Shown here in pieces: positions 51,405 through 60,200 of a stretch of DNA of 64,000 nt. Numbering within the stretch: the stretch's first letter is position 1; each line of letters opens with the position of its first letter. Position numbers and translations under genes: made by a program. Location of the stretch: contig NZ_OU957226.1 of NCBI RefSeq assembly GCF_918731615.1, forward strand, positions 1,426,001 through 1,490,000, read 5' to 3'. The notes beneath the pieces were generated by a model. It was given only the letters and a program-made list of their open reading frames with translations. It was not told the DNA's origin and made no database searches. This DNA is from Flavobacterium sp. CECT 9288 (GTDB lineage: Bacteria; Bacteroidota; Bacteroidia; Flavobacteriales; Flavobacteriaceae).

Positions 51405-51932
51405 CTAATCATGATTACCTTCAAAATGGGTGTTCCATTTTCCTTGAGTTTTCATAACTTGTTCAATAACATCACGCGCAGCCCCTTTACCGCCATGTTT
51501 ATGAGATATATAGCCTGAAATGGTTTTTATTTCAGGACTAGCATCTTGCGGGCAGGTAGCCAAACCTACTAATTTCATCACATGATAATCTGGAATATCA
51601 TCACCCATGTATAATACGTTTTCAGGTTTTATTTGGTACAAACCGGCATATTCATTAAAGGTTTCCACTTTATTAGGTGTGCCCAAATAAATATCGGTTA
51701 TACCTAGATTTCGTAAGCGTATTCGAACACCTTCGTTACTGCCGCCAGAAATAATACACACTTTATATCCGCTTTCTACAGCTGCTTTCATGGCATATCC
51801 ATCGCGAATGTTCATTGTTCTTAACATTTCACCTTCATTGGTCACAAAAACAGATCCATCTGTAAGTACACCATCTACATCAAAAATAAATGTAGTGATA
51901 TCATTCATTATTTCCTTATAACTTTTTGACAT
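51405..51932 (-). CDS. KdsC-like HAD phosphatase
   Basis: A 175-residue HAD phosphatase without a cap domain. Motif I is FDVDGVLTDGSVF (residues 18-30), motif II ISGGSN, and Lys in TPNKVETF; motif III/IV is YMGDDIPDY. The order and length match 3-deoxy-D-manno-octulosonate 8-phosphate phosphatase (KdsC), used in Kdo formation for lipopolysaccharide, or a related sugar phosphatase. It overlaps the DUF2520 gene by 17 bases; a Met nine codons in (51908) would avoid the overlap. Confidence 0.88.
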   Translation of the reverse strand: MSKSYKEIMNDITTFIFDVDGVLTDGSVFVTNEGEMLRTMNIRDGYAMKAAVESGYKVCIISGGSNEGVRIRLRNLGITDIYLGTPNKVETFNEYAGLYQIKPENVLYMGDDIPDYHVMKLVGLATCPQDASPEIKTISGYISHKHGGKGAARDVIEQVMKTQGKWNTHFEGNHD

Positions 51933-52689
51933 TTTCTTGAATAGATTGGGTTAGAATTTTATAAATGTTTAAATATTTTTTGTGTGCCAAAAAAGTTTCA
52001 TGCGCTTCAATGGTTTTTTGGTCGTTCCTTTTTGCAGGCCCAGTTTGGGCTTCTTGTGGAGTTAAAATTTCAAGTTTTTGAACAGTTTCAAAAATTAACG
52101 GCTTCAAAATTTCAAAAGGAATTTGGTTGTCCTGACAAATTTCTTGGCTAATTTGGAACAAATGATTGGTGAAATTATTGGCAAATACGGCAGCAACATG
52201 CAATGCTCTTCTTTGTTCTGAATTGATTGCATACACTTTTTTAGAAATTGATTGTGCTATTTTAAGTAGGATATGATAATCTGGTGCGTTTTCACTTTCA
52301 AGACAAATAGGTATTTTAGAAAAGTCTACTTTTTTATTTTTTGTAAAAGTTTGTAAAGGATAAAAAACACCTTTTCTATTGTCTTCATGGATTGCGGTAA
52401 GTGGAATGCTACCTGATGTATGTACTACTAATCGGTTTTTAAAAGGGAGCTTTGCCGAAACTTCTTCAATAGCATCATCGGCAACACATATAATGTATAC
52501 ATCTGCCTCGGCAAGGGAATTAAAATCATCTGTAATTTGATTCCAAGACAGTAGGTGAGACAGTGTTGATTTTTGCCTTGTGTAGACTTGTATTAATTCA
52601 ATTTCTTTGTTTTGTTCCTCAATTTGAAAAGCCTCAATTAAATGTTGAGCTACATTTCCAGAACCTATAATTACTACTTTATGCATCAT
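51916..52689 (-). CDS. DUF2520 / Rossmann-fold oxidoreductase-like protein
   Basis: 257 residues. The N-terminal Rossmann domain opens VVIIGSGNVAQHLIEAF (residues 4-20), with the NAD(P)-binding glycine motif, and a C-terminal all-helical DUF2520 domain follows from about 125 (ISKKVYAINSEQRRALHVAAVFANNFTNHLF). Related to 6-phosphogluconate-type and F420-NADP reductases. The substrate is unknown. It is the first gene of the cluster running to the MscS-like gene, and is divergent from the CcsBA gene at 52885. Confidence 0.85.
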   Translation of the reverse strand: MMHKVVIIGSGNVAQHLIEAFQIEEQNKEIELIQVYTRQKSTLSHLLSWNQITDDFNSLAEADVYIICVADDAIEEVSAKLPFKNRLVVHTSGSIPLTAIHEDNRKGVFYPLQTFTKNKKVDFSKIPICLESENAPDYHILLKIAQSISKKVYAINSEQRRALHVAAVFANNFTNHLFQISQEICQDNQIPFEILKPLIFETVQKLEILTPQEAQTGPAKRNDQKTIEAHETFLAHKKYLNIYKILTQSIQENVKKL

Positions 52690-52845
52690 ACAAAATTAGA
52701 AAAAAAATTAGAAAAAAAAATCAATTGGAGATTACTGTAAAAATGTAACAGTTTGAAACCGAAAATAAATGTTTTTATCTCTTAACACCTCCTTAATTTT
52801 GATTTAATTAACAAATGTCAGCTAAAAGTACTCAACATTTTTAAG

Positions 52846-52853
52846 TACTTTTG
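52846..52853 (+). promoter_or_regulatory. -7 element of the cytochrome c biogenesis gene
   Basis: TACTTTTG, a full TAnnTTTG match, lies 31 bases before the ATG at 52885. Confidence 0.5.
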
Positions 52854-52884
52854 TGGCAATTTTACAAAACATAATCTCCTAAAA

Positions 52885-55800
52885 ATGGAAAAAAAAATAG
52901 TTTCTTTTTTGTTTTCTACACGTTTGATGGCTTTCTTGTTTATAGCATATGCAGTTGCTATGGGTACCGGAACTTTTATAGAAAGTAAATACAATACAGA
53001 CACTGCAAAAATCTTGATTTACAATGCTTGGTGGTTTGAGGCCATTCATGTCTTTTTTGTGATTAATTTTATTGGTAACATCAAGCGATATCAATTATTA
53101 AAAAAAGAAAAGTGGGCTACCTTGTTGCTCCATTTGTCTTTTATTTTCATCATTATAGGGGCATTTGTAACCCGTTACATCAGTTATGAAGGAGTAATGC
53201 CTATACGTGAAGGAGCTGCTGAAAATCAAATTTTTTCAGAGAAAACGTTTCTTACCGTCTTTGTTGATGGCGAATATAAAGGCGAAATGAAGCGTAGGGT
53301 TTTTGAAAAACAAGTTTTACTTTCACCTGTTACAAATAATGATTTTAGTATTACTGGAAAATTTGCCGATACCCCATTTGAAGTAGAATATGAAAGCTTT
53401 GTGATGGGTGCCAAGGAAATTATAAAACCTGATCCTAAGGGAATTGTATACTTAAAAATTGTTGAAGCCGGTGATGGTGGCAGGCACGAACATTTCCTGA
53501 AAGAAGGTGAAGTTCAAAACATTCATAACGTTTTGTTTTCACTTAATAAATTCACTGATGGAGCTATTAATATTACAACAACTGGAAAGCAATACACCAT
53601 TCAAACTCCATTTGAAGGGAATTTTATGCGTATGGCCGATAAGTTACAAGGTAAAGTGACCAAGGATAATGCACAACCCTTAATGATGCGTTCTTTATAC
53701 AGCATAGGCGAAATGCGTTTTGTATTTCCAGATCCTGCCGTAAAAGGAGTAATAGACTACGAATCGGATAATGATTTTAAAGCTAAAACGCATGAAGATG
53801 CTATTACATTTAAAATAAAAGCAGAAGGTCAGGAAAAAACAGTTACTCTTTTAGGAACCAAAGGTAAAGTAGGGGAGTCTAAAACGGTTAAAATTGGAAA
53901 AATAGATTATTCTTTTTTCTATGGAAGCAAAGCCTATGTATTACCTTTTAAAATCAAATTGAATGATTTTATTGCTCAAAAATACCCAGGAACAGAGAAA
54001 AGTTATTCCTCTTTTGAAAGTAAAGTAACGGTTCAAGATAAAGAGCCATTTGATGCCCGAATTTATATGAATAATGTTTTAGATTATGAAGGATATCGTT
54101 TTTTTCAATCGGGATTTGACCCGGATGAAAAAGGAACTATTTTATCCGTAAACCATGATTTTTGGGGTACTTTGTTAACGTACATCGGTTATTTTATGTT
54201 ATATTTTGCTATGATGGCCATTATGTTTACTAAATATTCAAGATTTGCTGATCTAAAAAGAAAATTGGATGTAGTAAAATCCAAAAAAGCAAAATTGCTA
54301 GGGGTTTGCCTTTTGTTTTTTAGTATGAGCGGTATGGCTCAAGAACACGACCATGCTGAACATGAAGGTCACGCCCATACTGAAGCTCCTGCAAGTAAAG
54401 CAACTACTAGTGAAAAACCAGCACAACACAGCAGTCATTCTAAGAAAAAATTAAGCCAAGAGGAATTATTGGCTTTAATAACAAAATATAAGGTTTCTGA
54501 GGCTCATGCCGCAAAATTTGGTAGATTAGTGATTCAAGATGGTGGTGGAAGAATGAAACCAATCAACACTTTTTCATCAGAATTATTGCGAAAAGTAAGC
54601 CAGAGTGATTCTTATAATGATATGAATTCAGATCAAGTTTTCTTATCTATAACTCAGTATGCTAGTTATTGGATTGAGATTCCTATCATTCATTTAAGAA
54701 GTGGAAACGACAGTTTGCGGAAAATAATTGGGGTAGACAAGAAAGCCAAAGTTGCTCCGTTTGTAGCTTTTTTTGACGAAAAAGGGAATTACAAACTTTC
54801 TAAATACCTAGACGAGTCCTATAAAGCGGCTAATCCTAATCGATTTGAGAAAGATTTTATAGATACAGACAAAAGGGTAAATCTTATGGAGTCTGCATTG
54901 AGTGGGCGTATCCTGAAAATTTTCCCGATTCCAGAGGATAAAAATAATAAGTGGGTTTCCTTTTTAGAATTGAATGAGGCTGGTTTTAAAGGTATGGAAG
55001 CCACATATACTAAAAATGTGTTGCCTTTGTATTTTGGTTCATTAGCAACGGCATCTACGTCAGGAGATTTTAAAACTGCTGATGAATTGGTAGAAAGTAT
55101 TACTGGTTTTCAAAAACGTTTTGGTAGTAAAGTAAGACCAAGTGAGGACAGAATTACATCAGAGGTATTGTATAACAAATACGATATTTTTAGTAAATTA
55201 ACCACTTGGTATATTTTAGCTGCTATTGCAATGTTGTTTTTCACCATTTTACAAATTTTCAAAGAACGTAAGTGGTTGCAATTTTCAGTAAATGGGATGC
55301 ATATAATAATAGGTTTACTTTTTGTTTTACATACAGTAGGTTTAATTGCAAGATGGTATATTTCTGGACATGCACCTTGGAGTAATGCTTATGAATCTAT
55401 CATTTATATTGCATGGGCAACAATGTTTTTTGGATTGGCATTTGACCGTAAATCAAAACTTACTGTGGCTTCCTCAGCATTTGTAACTGCAATGATTTTA
55501 TTTGCAGCAAACTTGAACTGGATTGATCCCGAAATTGCCAACCTACAACCTGTTTTGAACTCGTATTGGTTAATGATTCACGTTGCGGTGATCGTAGGAA
55601 GTTATGGTCCATTAGCTTTAGGTATGATTCTGGGAGCTGTAGCATTATTGCTAATTATGTTTACCAATGAAAAGAATAAAGTAAAAATGGATTTAAACAT
55701 TAAAGAAATTACTTATATCAATGAAATGGCACTTACAATTGGACTTATCATGCTTACCATTGGTAACTTTTTGGGAGGACAATGGGCAAATGAAAGTTGG

Positions 55801-56106
55801 GGTAGGTATTGGGGATGGGACCCAAAAGAAACTTGGGCTTTGATTACCATTATGGTTTATGTATTTGTAATTCATGCTCGTTTTGTTCCTTCATTGCGTG
55901 GAAAATGGATTTTTAATTTAATGAGTATGTTTGCTTTCATCTCTACATTGTTTACGTATTATGGAGTGAACTTTCACTTAGTAGGATTACACTCGTATGC
56001 AAGTGGTGAAGCACATTCACTAAGTTGGATTTGGTATACTAGTGGAGTAATTGCATTATTTGGTGCTTTATCCTATCCAAAATATAGAAAGTATTATAAG
56101 AAATAA
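52885..56106 (+). CDS. ccsBA: Fused System II cytochrome c biogenesis protein (CcsB-CcsA)
   Basis: A 1073-residue fusion. The ResB/CcsB-like part is residues 1-475, with four helices and a large periplasmic domain. The CcsA part is about 770-1073, with the haem-handling WWD-type motif ESWGRYWGWDPKETWALIT near residue 972 and His residues in FHLVGLHSYASGEAHS near 1030. The two parts carry haem to apocytochrome c at the outer face of the inner membrane. The linker at about 485-520 is strikingly His-rich (HDHAEHEGHAHTEA) and could bind metal. It stands alone and has a terminator. Confidence 0.9.
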   Translation: MEKKIVSFLFSTRLMAFLFIAYAVAMGTGTFIESKYNTDTAKILIYNAWWFEAIHVFFVINFIGNIKRYQLLKKEKWATLLLHLSFIFIIIGAFVTRYISYEGVMPIREGAAENQIFSEKTFLTVFVDGEYKGEMKRRVFEKQVLLSPVTNNDFSITGKFADTPFEVEYESFVMGAKEIIKPDPKGIVYLKIVEAGDGGRHEHFLKEGEVQNIHNVLFSLNKFTDGAINITTTGKQYTIQTPFEGNFMRMADKLQGKVTKDNAQPLMMRSLYSIGEMRFVFPDPAVKGVIDYESDNDFKAKTHEDAITFKIKAEGQEKTVTLLGTKGKVGESKTVKIGKIDYSFFYGSKAYVLPFKIKLNDFIAQKYPGTEKSYSSFESKVTVQDKEPFDARIYMNNVLDYEGYRFFQSGFDPDEKGTILSVNHDFWGTLLTYIGYFMLYFAMMAIMFTKYSRFADLKRKLDVVKSKKAKLLGVCLLFFSMSGMAQEHDHAEHEGHAHTEAPASKATTSEKPAQHSSHSKKKLSQEELLALITKYKVSEAHAAKFGRLVIQDGGGRMKPINTFSSELLRKVSQSDSYNDMNSDQVFLSITQYASYWIEIPIIHLRSGNDSLRKIIGVDKKAKVAPFVAFFDEKGNYKLSKYLDESYKAANPNRFEKDFIDTDKRVNLMESALSGRILKIFPIPEDKNNKWVSFLELNEAGFKGMEATYTKNVLPLYFGSLATASTSGDFKTADELVESITGFQKRFGSKVRPSEDRITSEVLYNKYDIFSKLTTWYILAAIAMLFFTILQIFKERKWLQFSVNGMHIIIGLLFVLHTVGLIARWYISGHAPWSNAYESIIYIAWATMFFGLAFDRKSKLTVASSAFVTAMILFAANLNWIDPEIANLQPVLNSYWLMIHVAVIVGSYGPLALGMILGAVALLLIMFTNEKNKVKMDLNIKEITYINEMALTIGLIMLTIGNFLGGQWANESWGRYWGWDPKETWALITIMVYVFVIHARFVPSLRGKWIFNLMSMFAFISTLFTYYGVNFHLVGLHSYASGEAHSLSWIWYTSGVIALFGALSYPKYRKYYKK

Positions 56107-56416
56107 ATAGCATTTCTATCTATTGAAAAGGGTTTAACTGTAGTAGAGTTAAACCCTTTTTTTGTGCCATATATCACCTTGAACTTTTATGTATTGTATT
56201 TTTTGGTTATTTCAAAATTGTACGTGTGGTGATAGGCTGCTAATAACCTTTCACTTTGTATCTAAAAAGAAAAGTTTCAATTTTATATTGCATTGTTAAT
56301 CATGTATTTATAATATGTAATTATACACTTGTTAATAATTATTATTTCCGATTAAATGCAAATTTTATCGTTGAAATACATTTTATTTATGTAATATTGT
56401 ATAAAATATTATATTT
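56107..56416. other. Spacer with terminator before the T9SS gene
   Basis: 310 bases. The hairpin AAAAGGGTTTAACT/AGTTAAACCCTTTT lies at 56126-56163. The remainder is AT-rich, and a -7-like TAATATTG near 56391 may drive the T9SS protein. No other feature is seen. Confidence 0.6.
56126..56163 (+). terminator. Terminator of ccsBA
   Basis: AAAAGGGTTTAACT pairs with AGTTAAACCCTTTT and a T run follows, 20 bases past the stop. Confidence 0.88.
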
Positions 56417-56887
56417 ATGAGGTACTTACTTATATTATTTACGGTGACTTTTCAAGGTCAAGTTTTACATCATCAGATGGTTTCTGCACAAGGAGCTTCC
56501 AAAAAATTACCAGATGGGATTTCAGTTTCACAAACGATTGGCCAAAACAGTAATGTTGGAACTTCAAGTTTTGATTATGTGATTCAGCAGGGATTTCAAC
56601 AGAGTTTTTGGGGAAAGTATATTGCCTCAAATCCACCCGAGAAAATAAAATTTAATACATATCCCAATCCATTTATTAGCGCACTAAATTTTGAATTCTC
56701 AAAACTTATTTCAGAAGATATTGAAGTAAATGTTTTTGATATCAGTGGTAGGTTGGTTTTTAATCAAAGTAAAAAAGCAGATAATTTCCTCTTGACTGTT
56801 TTGCTTCCGTTTTTATCAAGAGGAGAATACCTAGTTCGCTTAAATACTTCAACGTTTTCAGTATATACCAAAATCATAAAACTATGA
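56417..56887 (+). CDS. Small secreted protein with T9SS type-A sorting domain
   Basis: 156 residues. A signal-like N-terminus (MRYLLILFTVTFQGQ) is followed by a 60-residue region (SQTIGQNSNVGTSSFDYVIQQGFQQSFWGKY). From residue 75 comes the type IX secretion C-terminal domain: FNTYPNPFISALNFEFS, VNVFDISGRLVFNQ and GEYLVRLNTSTFSVYTKIIKL. The product is exported by the Por/T9SS machinery and may be attached to the surface. It is positioned about 340 bases upstream of the giant fibre gene and may be co-regulated with it. Confidence 0.85.
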   Translation: MRYLLILFTVTFQGQVLHHQMVSAQGASKKLPDGISVSQTIGQNSNVGTSSFDYVIQQGFQQSFWGKYIASNPPEKIKFNTYPNPFISALNFEFSKLISEDIEVNVFDISGRLVFNQSKKADNFLLTVLLPFLSRGEYLVRLNTSTFSVYTKIIKL

Positions 56888-57168
56888 CAAAAAATTACAC
56901 TTCCTTATGTGAGTATTTAGCAGCATTTTTCCGAATAATGAAAGTAAATTTTTTGTCGAAGCATGCTTTTATTTTTTTTCCGTTTACTGCCGTGCGAAAT
57001 TTTCCTTTACTCTTCTCCGATTTTCGAAAACAGTTGCTTCTTATTCAACGCAGAATAATTAGAGTATTCGCCAATAAGAATCTTCAGAATAGCAATATGA
57101 GTTATTTAATACTTCCCATTGTAGTGGAACTTCCAAAAGTTCTATCGAAAACGTGTAGGCAATTCTAA
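56884..57168 (+). CDS. Doubtful open frame, 94 residues
   Basis: This ATG overlaps the previous stop (ATGA) and runs 94 codons. Composition is basic and aromatic (FFPFTAVRNFP, KQLLLIQRRIIR), with no signal peptide, no known motif and codon use unlike neighbouring genes. It is probably non-coding spacer leading to the fibre gene, but it may be a translationally coupled small protein. I list it as doubtful rather than as a confident gene. Confidence 0.25.
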   Translation: MTKNYTSLCEYLAAFFRIMKVNFLSKHAFIFFPFTAVRNFPLLFSDFRKQLLLIQRRIIRVFANKNLQNSNMSYLILPIVVELPKVLSKTCRQF

Positions 57169-57229
57169 TTTTTTTAGAACAACTTCAATCTTATTTTTTT
57201 AAAATTTATCACATTTAATGAATCAAATT

Positions 57230-60200
57230 ATGAAAAAAATTATTTTGCTCTTCATCTTTTTTCTTTGTGTAAAGGGTTTTGCACAAAGCAATGGAATTAC
57301 GTATCAGGCCGTTATTTTGAAACCCACTAATAAAATTTCTTCAGTAACTAGTGAAAATCTGCCTGTAGCAAACAAAAACGTATGCATGCAATTCCAGTTT
57401 GTAGATGAGTTTTCAAAGATCGAATACCAGGAAGTTATTCAAACCACGACAGATCAATACGGGATGGTAAATCTTGTAATAGGTACAGGTACTCGCAATG
57501 GTGGTTATGCATCATCTTTTGATAATATAGCATGGGTTGCGGCTCAAAAAAAGTTGGTTGTAAGTATTAACATTTCAGGCGATTGTTCGTCATTTACTGA
57601 AATTAGCAATCAACCGTTTACGACCGTTCCGTTTGCTTATGCCGCAATAAATAGTACGAATGTAACAGGTGTTGTAGCTGTTGAAAATGGAGGTACGAAT
57701 GCTACCACGATTTTAGGAGCCAAAACGACATTGGAACTGGATCAAGTTGATAACACATCGGATGTTGCAAAGCCAATTAGTGATGCTACGAAATCAGCAC
57801 TCCAATTGAAAGAAGATATAGCCAACAAAAGCACTAATTTTACACAAGATGGAAGTTCGGACGTTAAGTTTCCAACTGTGAAAGCAACTAAAACGTATGT
57901 AGATACAGGAATAAATACACTATTTGCAACAACGCAAACCGCTTTAGATTTAAAAGCAAATTTGGCTTCGCCAACATTTACAGGAACCGTTTCGGGAATC
58001 GATAAAACGATGGTAGGATTGTCGAATGTGGATAACACCAGCGATGCCAACAAACCTATTTCTACGGCTGCTCAATCAGCGTTAAATTTAAAAGCAAATT
58101 TAGCTTCACCAACTTTTACAGGATCGGTTTCGGGAATTGATAAAACAATGGTTGGCTTAGCAAACGTTGATAACACTAGCGATGCCAATAAACCCGTTTC
58201 AGCTGCTGCTCAAACTGCTTTAGATTTAAAAGCCAATTTAGTTTCGCCAACTTTTACAGGAACGGTTTCAGGAATTGATAAAACAATGGTTGGATTGTCG
58301 AATGTGGACAACACTAGCGATGCGAATAAACCTGTTTCTGCAGCAACACAATCAGGTTTAGATTTAAAAGCAAATTTAGCTTCGCCAACTTTCACAGGAA
58401 CCGTTTCAGGAATTGATAAAACGATGGTTGGCTTAGGCAATGTCGATAACACTAGCGATGCGAACAAACCAGTTTCTACGGCAGCGCAAACCGCTTTAGA
58501 TTTAAAAGCGAATTTAGCTTCGCCAACTTTTACAGGAACGGTTTCAGGAATTGATAAAACAATGGTTGGATTGTCGAATGTGGATAACACTAGCGATGCC
58601 AATAAACCAACTTCAGTAGCAACACAATCAGCTTTAGATTTAAAAGCGAATTTGGCTTCACCAACATTCACAGGAACGGTTTCAGGAATTGATAAAACGA
58701 TGGTGGGATTGTCGAATGTGGACAATACCAGCGATGCGAATAAACCTGTTTCTGCAGCAACACAATCAGCTTTAGATTTAAAAGCAAATTTAGCTTCGCC
58801 AACTTTCACAGGAACCGTTTCAGGAATTGATAAAACGATGGTTGGCTTAGGCAATGTCGATAACACTAGCGATGCGAACAAACCAGTTTCTACGGCAGCG
58901 CAAACCGCTTTAGATTTAAAAGCGAATTTGGCTTCACCAACATTCACAGGAACGGTTTCAGGAATTGATAAAACAATGGTTGGCTTAGGCAATGTCGATA
59001 ACACTAGTGATGCGAACAAACCTATTTCAGCTGCTGCTCAAAACGCTTTAGATTTAAAAGCACCTTTGAATTCGCCAACTTTTACAGGAACGGTTTCAGG
59101 AATTGATAAAACAATGGTTGGCTTAGGCAATGTCGACAACACTAGTGATGCGAACAAACCAGTTTCAGCTGCTGCTCAAAACGCTTTAGATTTAAAAGCA
59201 AATTTGGCTTCTCCAACTTTCACAGGAACGGTTTCAGGAATCGATAAAACGATGGTTGGATTGTCGAATGTGGACAACACTAGCGATGCGAATAAACCTG
59301 TTTCTGCAGCAACACAATCAGGTTTAGATTTAAAAGCAAATTTAGCTTCGCCAACTTTCACAGGAACCGTTTCAGGAATTGATAAAACGATGGTTGGCTT
59401 AGGCAATGTCGATAACACTAGCGATGCGAACAAACCAGTTTCTACGGCAGCGCAAACCGCTTTAGATTTAAAAGCGAATTTAGCTTCGCCAACTTTTACA
59501 GGAACGGTTTCAGGAATTGATAAAACAATGGTTGGATTGTCGAATGTGGACAACACTAGCGATGCGAATAAACCTGTTTCTGCAGCAACACAATCAGGTT
59601 TAGATTTAAAAGCAAATTTAGCTTCGCCAACTTTCACAGGAACCGTTTCAGGAATTGATAAAACGATGGTTGGCTTAGGCAATGTCGATAACACTAGCGA
59701 TGCGAACAAACCAGTTTCTACGGCAGCGCAAACCGCTTTAGATTTAAAAGCGAATTTAGCTTCGCCAACTTTTACAGGAACGGTTTCAGGAATTGATAAA
59801 ACAATGGTTGGATTGTCGAATGTGGATAACACTAGCGATGCCAATAAACCAACTTCAGTAGCAACACAATCAGCTTTAGATTTAAAAGCGAATTTGGCTT
59901 CACCAACATTCACAGGAACGGTTTCAGGAATTGATAAAACGATGGTGGGATTGTCGAATGTGGACAATACCAGCGATGCGAATAAACCTGTTTCTGCAGC
60001 AACACAATCAGCTTTAGATTTAAAAGCAAATTTAGCTTCGCCAACTTTCACAGGAACCGTTTCAGGAATTGATAAAACGATGGTTGGCTTAGGCAATGTC
60101 GATAACACTAGCGATGCGAACAAACCAGTTTCTACGGCAGCGCAAACCGCTTTAGATTTAAAAGCGAATTTGGCTTCACCAACATTCACAGGAACGGTTT

